DNA from: Euptelea pleiosperma | Taxonomy: Eukaryota > Streptophyta > Magnoliopsida > Ranunculales > Eupteleaceae | Direction: 5' to 3' | NCBI GenBank assembly: GCA_035048495.1 | Contig: JASUTR010000127.1 | Location: forward strand, 147,468-211,467 | DNA: 64,000 nucleotides | Shown: one piece after another, positions 62,068 through 64,000 of the stretch | Numbering within the stretch: position 1 is the first letter of the stretch | Layout: the number at the start of each line of letters is the position of its first letter | Position numbers and translations under genes: made by a program | Notes under the pieces: model-generated | What the model was told of the DNA's origin: nothing | The model's input: the letters and a program-made list of their open reading frames with translations, nothing else | Databases searched by the model: none

Positions 62068-64000
62068 CCTTGTAATTTGACTCAATCTCTTCAATTAATA
62101 TTGTTTCAACACGTTTGAAGTATTAGAACAAGATTGGGGACAGTAAAATATCGTTTACTCAATTCGTGCGACAATGTCTCTAATTGGACTCTATTTTAGT
62201 GTTACAAGCTTAGGTCTATAACTAGTTACTTTTTCGCAACCGGACCTCGTAATTGGACTCAATCTTTTCCATTACAATTATTTGAACATGTTTAAAGTAT
62301 TAGAACAAGACTGGGGAAAGTCGGAAATCGTTTCCTCTATATGAGTGACAATGTCTATAATTGGACTCAGTTTGAGTGTTGCAAGCCTAATTCTATAACT
62401 AGTTAATTTTTTCCAACCGGACCTCGTGATTTGACTCAATCTCTTCCATTACAATTGTTTCAACACGTTTCAAGTGTTAGAACAAGATTGAGGAGAGTCG
62501 GAACTCGTTTGCTTTGTTCGTGCGACAATGTCTCTAATTGGACTAAGTTTAGGTGTAACATGCTTAGGTCTATAACTAGTTACTTTTCTACAACCGGACC
62601 TCATAATTTTAGTTAAGCTCATCCATTACAATTGTTTCAACACTTTGGAAGTGTTAGAATAAGATTGGGCAAAATCGGAACTCATTTGCTCTGTTCGTGC
62701 GACAATGTCTCTCATTAGACTCAGTTTGAGTGTTACAGGCCTAGGTCTATATCTAATTACTTTTTCACAACCGGACATCGTAATTTGACTCCATCACTTC
62801 TATTACAATTGTTTGAACATGTTTGAAGTGTTAGAACAAGATTGGGGAGAGTCAGAACTCATTCCCTCTGTTCGTGCTACAATGTCACTCCTTGGACTCA
62901 TGTGAGTGTTACAGGCATAGGTCTATAACAAGTTACTTTTTTGCAAACGGACCTCGTAATTTCACTCAATCTCTTCCATTACAATTGTTTGAACATGTTT
63001 AAAGTGTTAGAACGAGATTGGGGACAGTCAGAACTCATTCGCTCTGTTCGTGCAACACTGTCACTCATTAGATTTGGTTTGAGCGTTATAGGCCTAGGTC
63101 TATAACTAGTTACTTTTTCATAAGCGGACCTTGTAATTTGACTCAATCTCTTCAATTAATATTGTTTGAGCACGTTTGAAGTGTTAGAACAAGATTAGGG
63201 ACAGTAAAAAATCGTTTACTCAGTTTGTACGACAATGTCTCTAATTGGACTCTATTTGAGTGTTACAAGCTTAGGTCTATAACTAGTTACTTTTTCGCAA
63301 CCGGACCTCGTAATTGGATTCAATCTCTTCCATTACAATTGTTTGAACATGTTTGAAGTATTAGAACAAGACTGGGGAAAGTCGGAACTCGTTTGCTCTG
63401 TATGAGTGACAATGTCTTTAATTGGACTCAGTTTGAGTGTTGCAAGCCTAATTCTATAACTAGTTACTTTTTCGCAACCGGACCTCGTAATTTGACTCAA
63501 TCTCTTCCATTACAATTGTTTCAACACGTTTGAAGTGTTAGAACAAGATTGAGGAGAGTCGGAACTCGTTTGCTTTGTTCGTGCGACAATGTCTCTAATT
63601 GGACTAAGTTTATGTGTAACATGCTTAGGTCTATAACTTGTTACTTTTCTGCGATCGGACCTCGTAATTTTACTTAAGCTCATCCATTACAATTGTTTTA
63701 ACACATTTGAAGTGTTAGAACAAGATTGGGCAAAATCGGAACTCATTTGCTCTGTTCGTACGACAATGTCTCTCATTAGACTCAGTTTGACTGTTACAGG
63801 CCTAGGTCTATATCTAATTACTTTTTCACAACTGGACCTCGTAATTTGACTCCATCACTTCTATTACAATTGTTTGAACATGTTTGAAGTGTTAGAACAA
63901 GATTGGGGAGAGTCAGAACTCATTCGCTCTGTTCGTGCTACAATGTCACTCCTTGGACTCAGTTTGAGTGTTACAGGCCTAGGTCTATAACAAGTTATTA

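Larger units (their letters stand above)
58747..64000. repeat. Right block of the 177-bp satellite
   Basis: The satellite continues after the inverted LINE fragment, completing the interrupted A monomer (136 bp before plus 41 bp after equals 177). HOR units start at 59683 (8-mer), 61094 (derived 10-monomer unit of 1682 bp containing two shortened dimers), 62776 (6-mer) and 63837 (cut by the window end). Monomer classes and order are the same as in the left block. Confidence 0.96.

Noticed and set aside
1..64000. Telomeric repeats, tRNA, rRNA or other RNA genes
   Set aside because: No tttaggg runs, tRNA-like cloverleaf sequences or rRNA segments were recognised on either strand.

Overview
The window is plant nuclear heterochromatin, almost certainly from an angiosperm and probably a eudicot. 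About 57.4 kb of its 64 kb is one head-to-tail tandem satellite with a monomer of about 177 bp. The rest is two L1-type LINE retrotransposons inserted into that satellite. Their DUF4283 plus CCHC-knuckle ORF1, and their ORF2 ending in an RNase H domain, are hallmarks of plant L1 elements. I see no host gene, tRNA, rRNA, CRISPR array or telomeric repeat. I cannot name the species.

Satellite layout. Monomers fall into six recurrent classes, here called A to F, in the fixed order A-B-C-D-E-F. This gives a canonical 6-monomer higher-order repeat (HOR) of 1062 bp, for example 1103-2164. Around it sits a family of derived HORs. There is a 6-mer of about 1110 bp whose B monomer carries a 48-bp internal duplication. 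There are 8-mers (about 1416 bp), 9-mers (about 1640 bp) and one 10-mer (1773 bp), built by adding a hybrid C/A monomer plus B. About 45 HOR units are present, all in the same orientation and in register across both LINE insertions. Above the HOR level, multi-kilobase blocks are repeated inside the left array with offsets near 4.16, 8.85, 12.66, 19.57 and 28.41 kb. Together these patterns indicate repeated unequal exchange and segmental amplification. A nucleosome-scale monomer organised into HORs suggests centromeric or pericentromeric satellite, but sequence alone cannot prove CENH3 occupancy.

LINE 1 (43602-49448, + strand) is an apparently full-length L1. It has a short 5' UTR, an intact ORF1 (437 codons) and an ORF2 whose ATG overlaps the ORF1 stop. 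ORF2 encodes endonuclease, reverse transcriptase, a zinc knuckle and RNase H. The element ends with a short 3' UTR carrying a hairpin, 43 A residues, and a perfect 13-bp target-site duplication. ORF2 is broken by two nonsense codons (47045 and 48312) and two compensating frameshifts (near 48115 and 48450), so this copy is not autonomous.

LINE 2 (58072-58746, - strand) is a 5'-truncated 3' fragment of a related but different L1 lineage. It holds only a frameshifted RNase H domain and the 3' tail, flanked by a 10-bp target-site duplication. Its 3' terminal hairpin region matches that of LINE 1 although the proteins have diverged.

The many short open frames of 60 to 113 codons in the satellite arise because the 177-bp period and the 48-bp duplication are both multiples of three. 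I do not regard them as genes.
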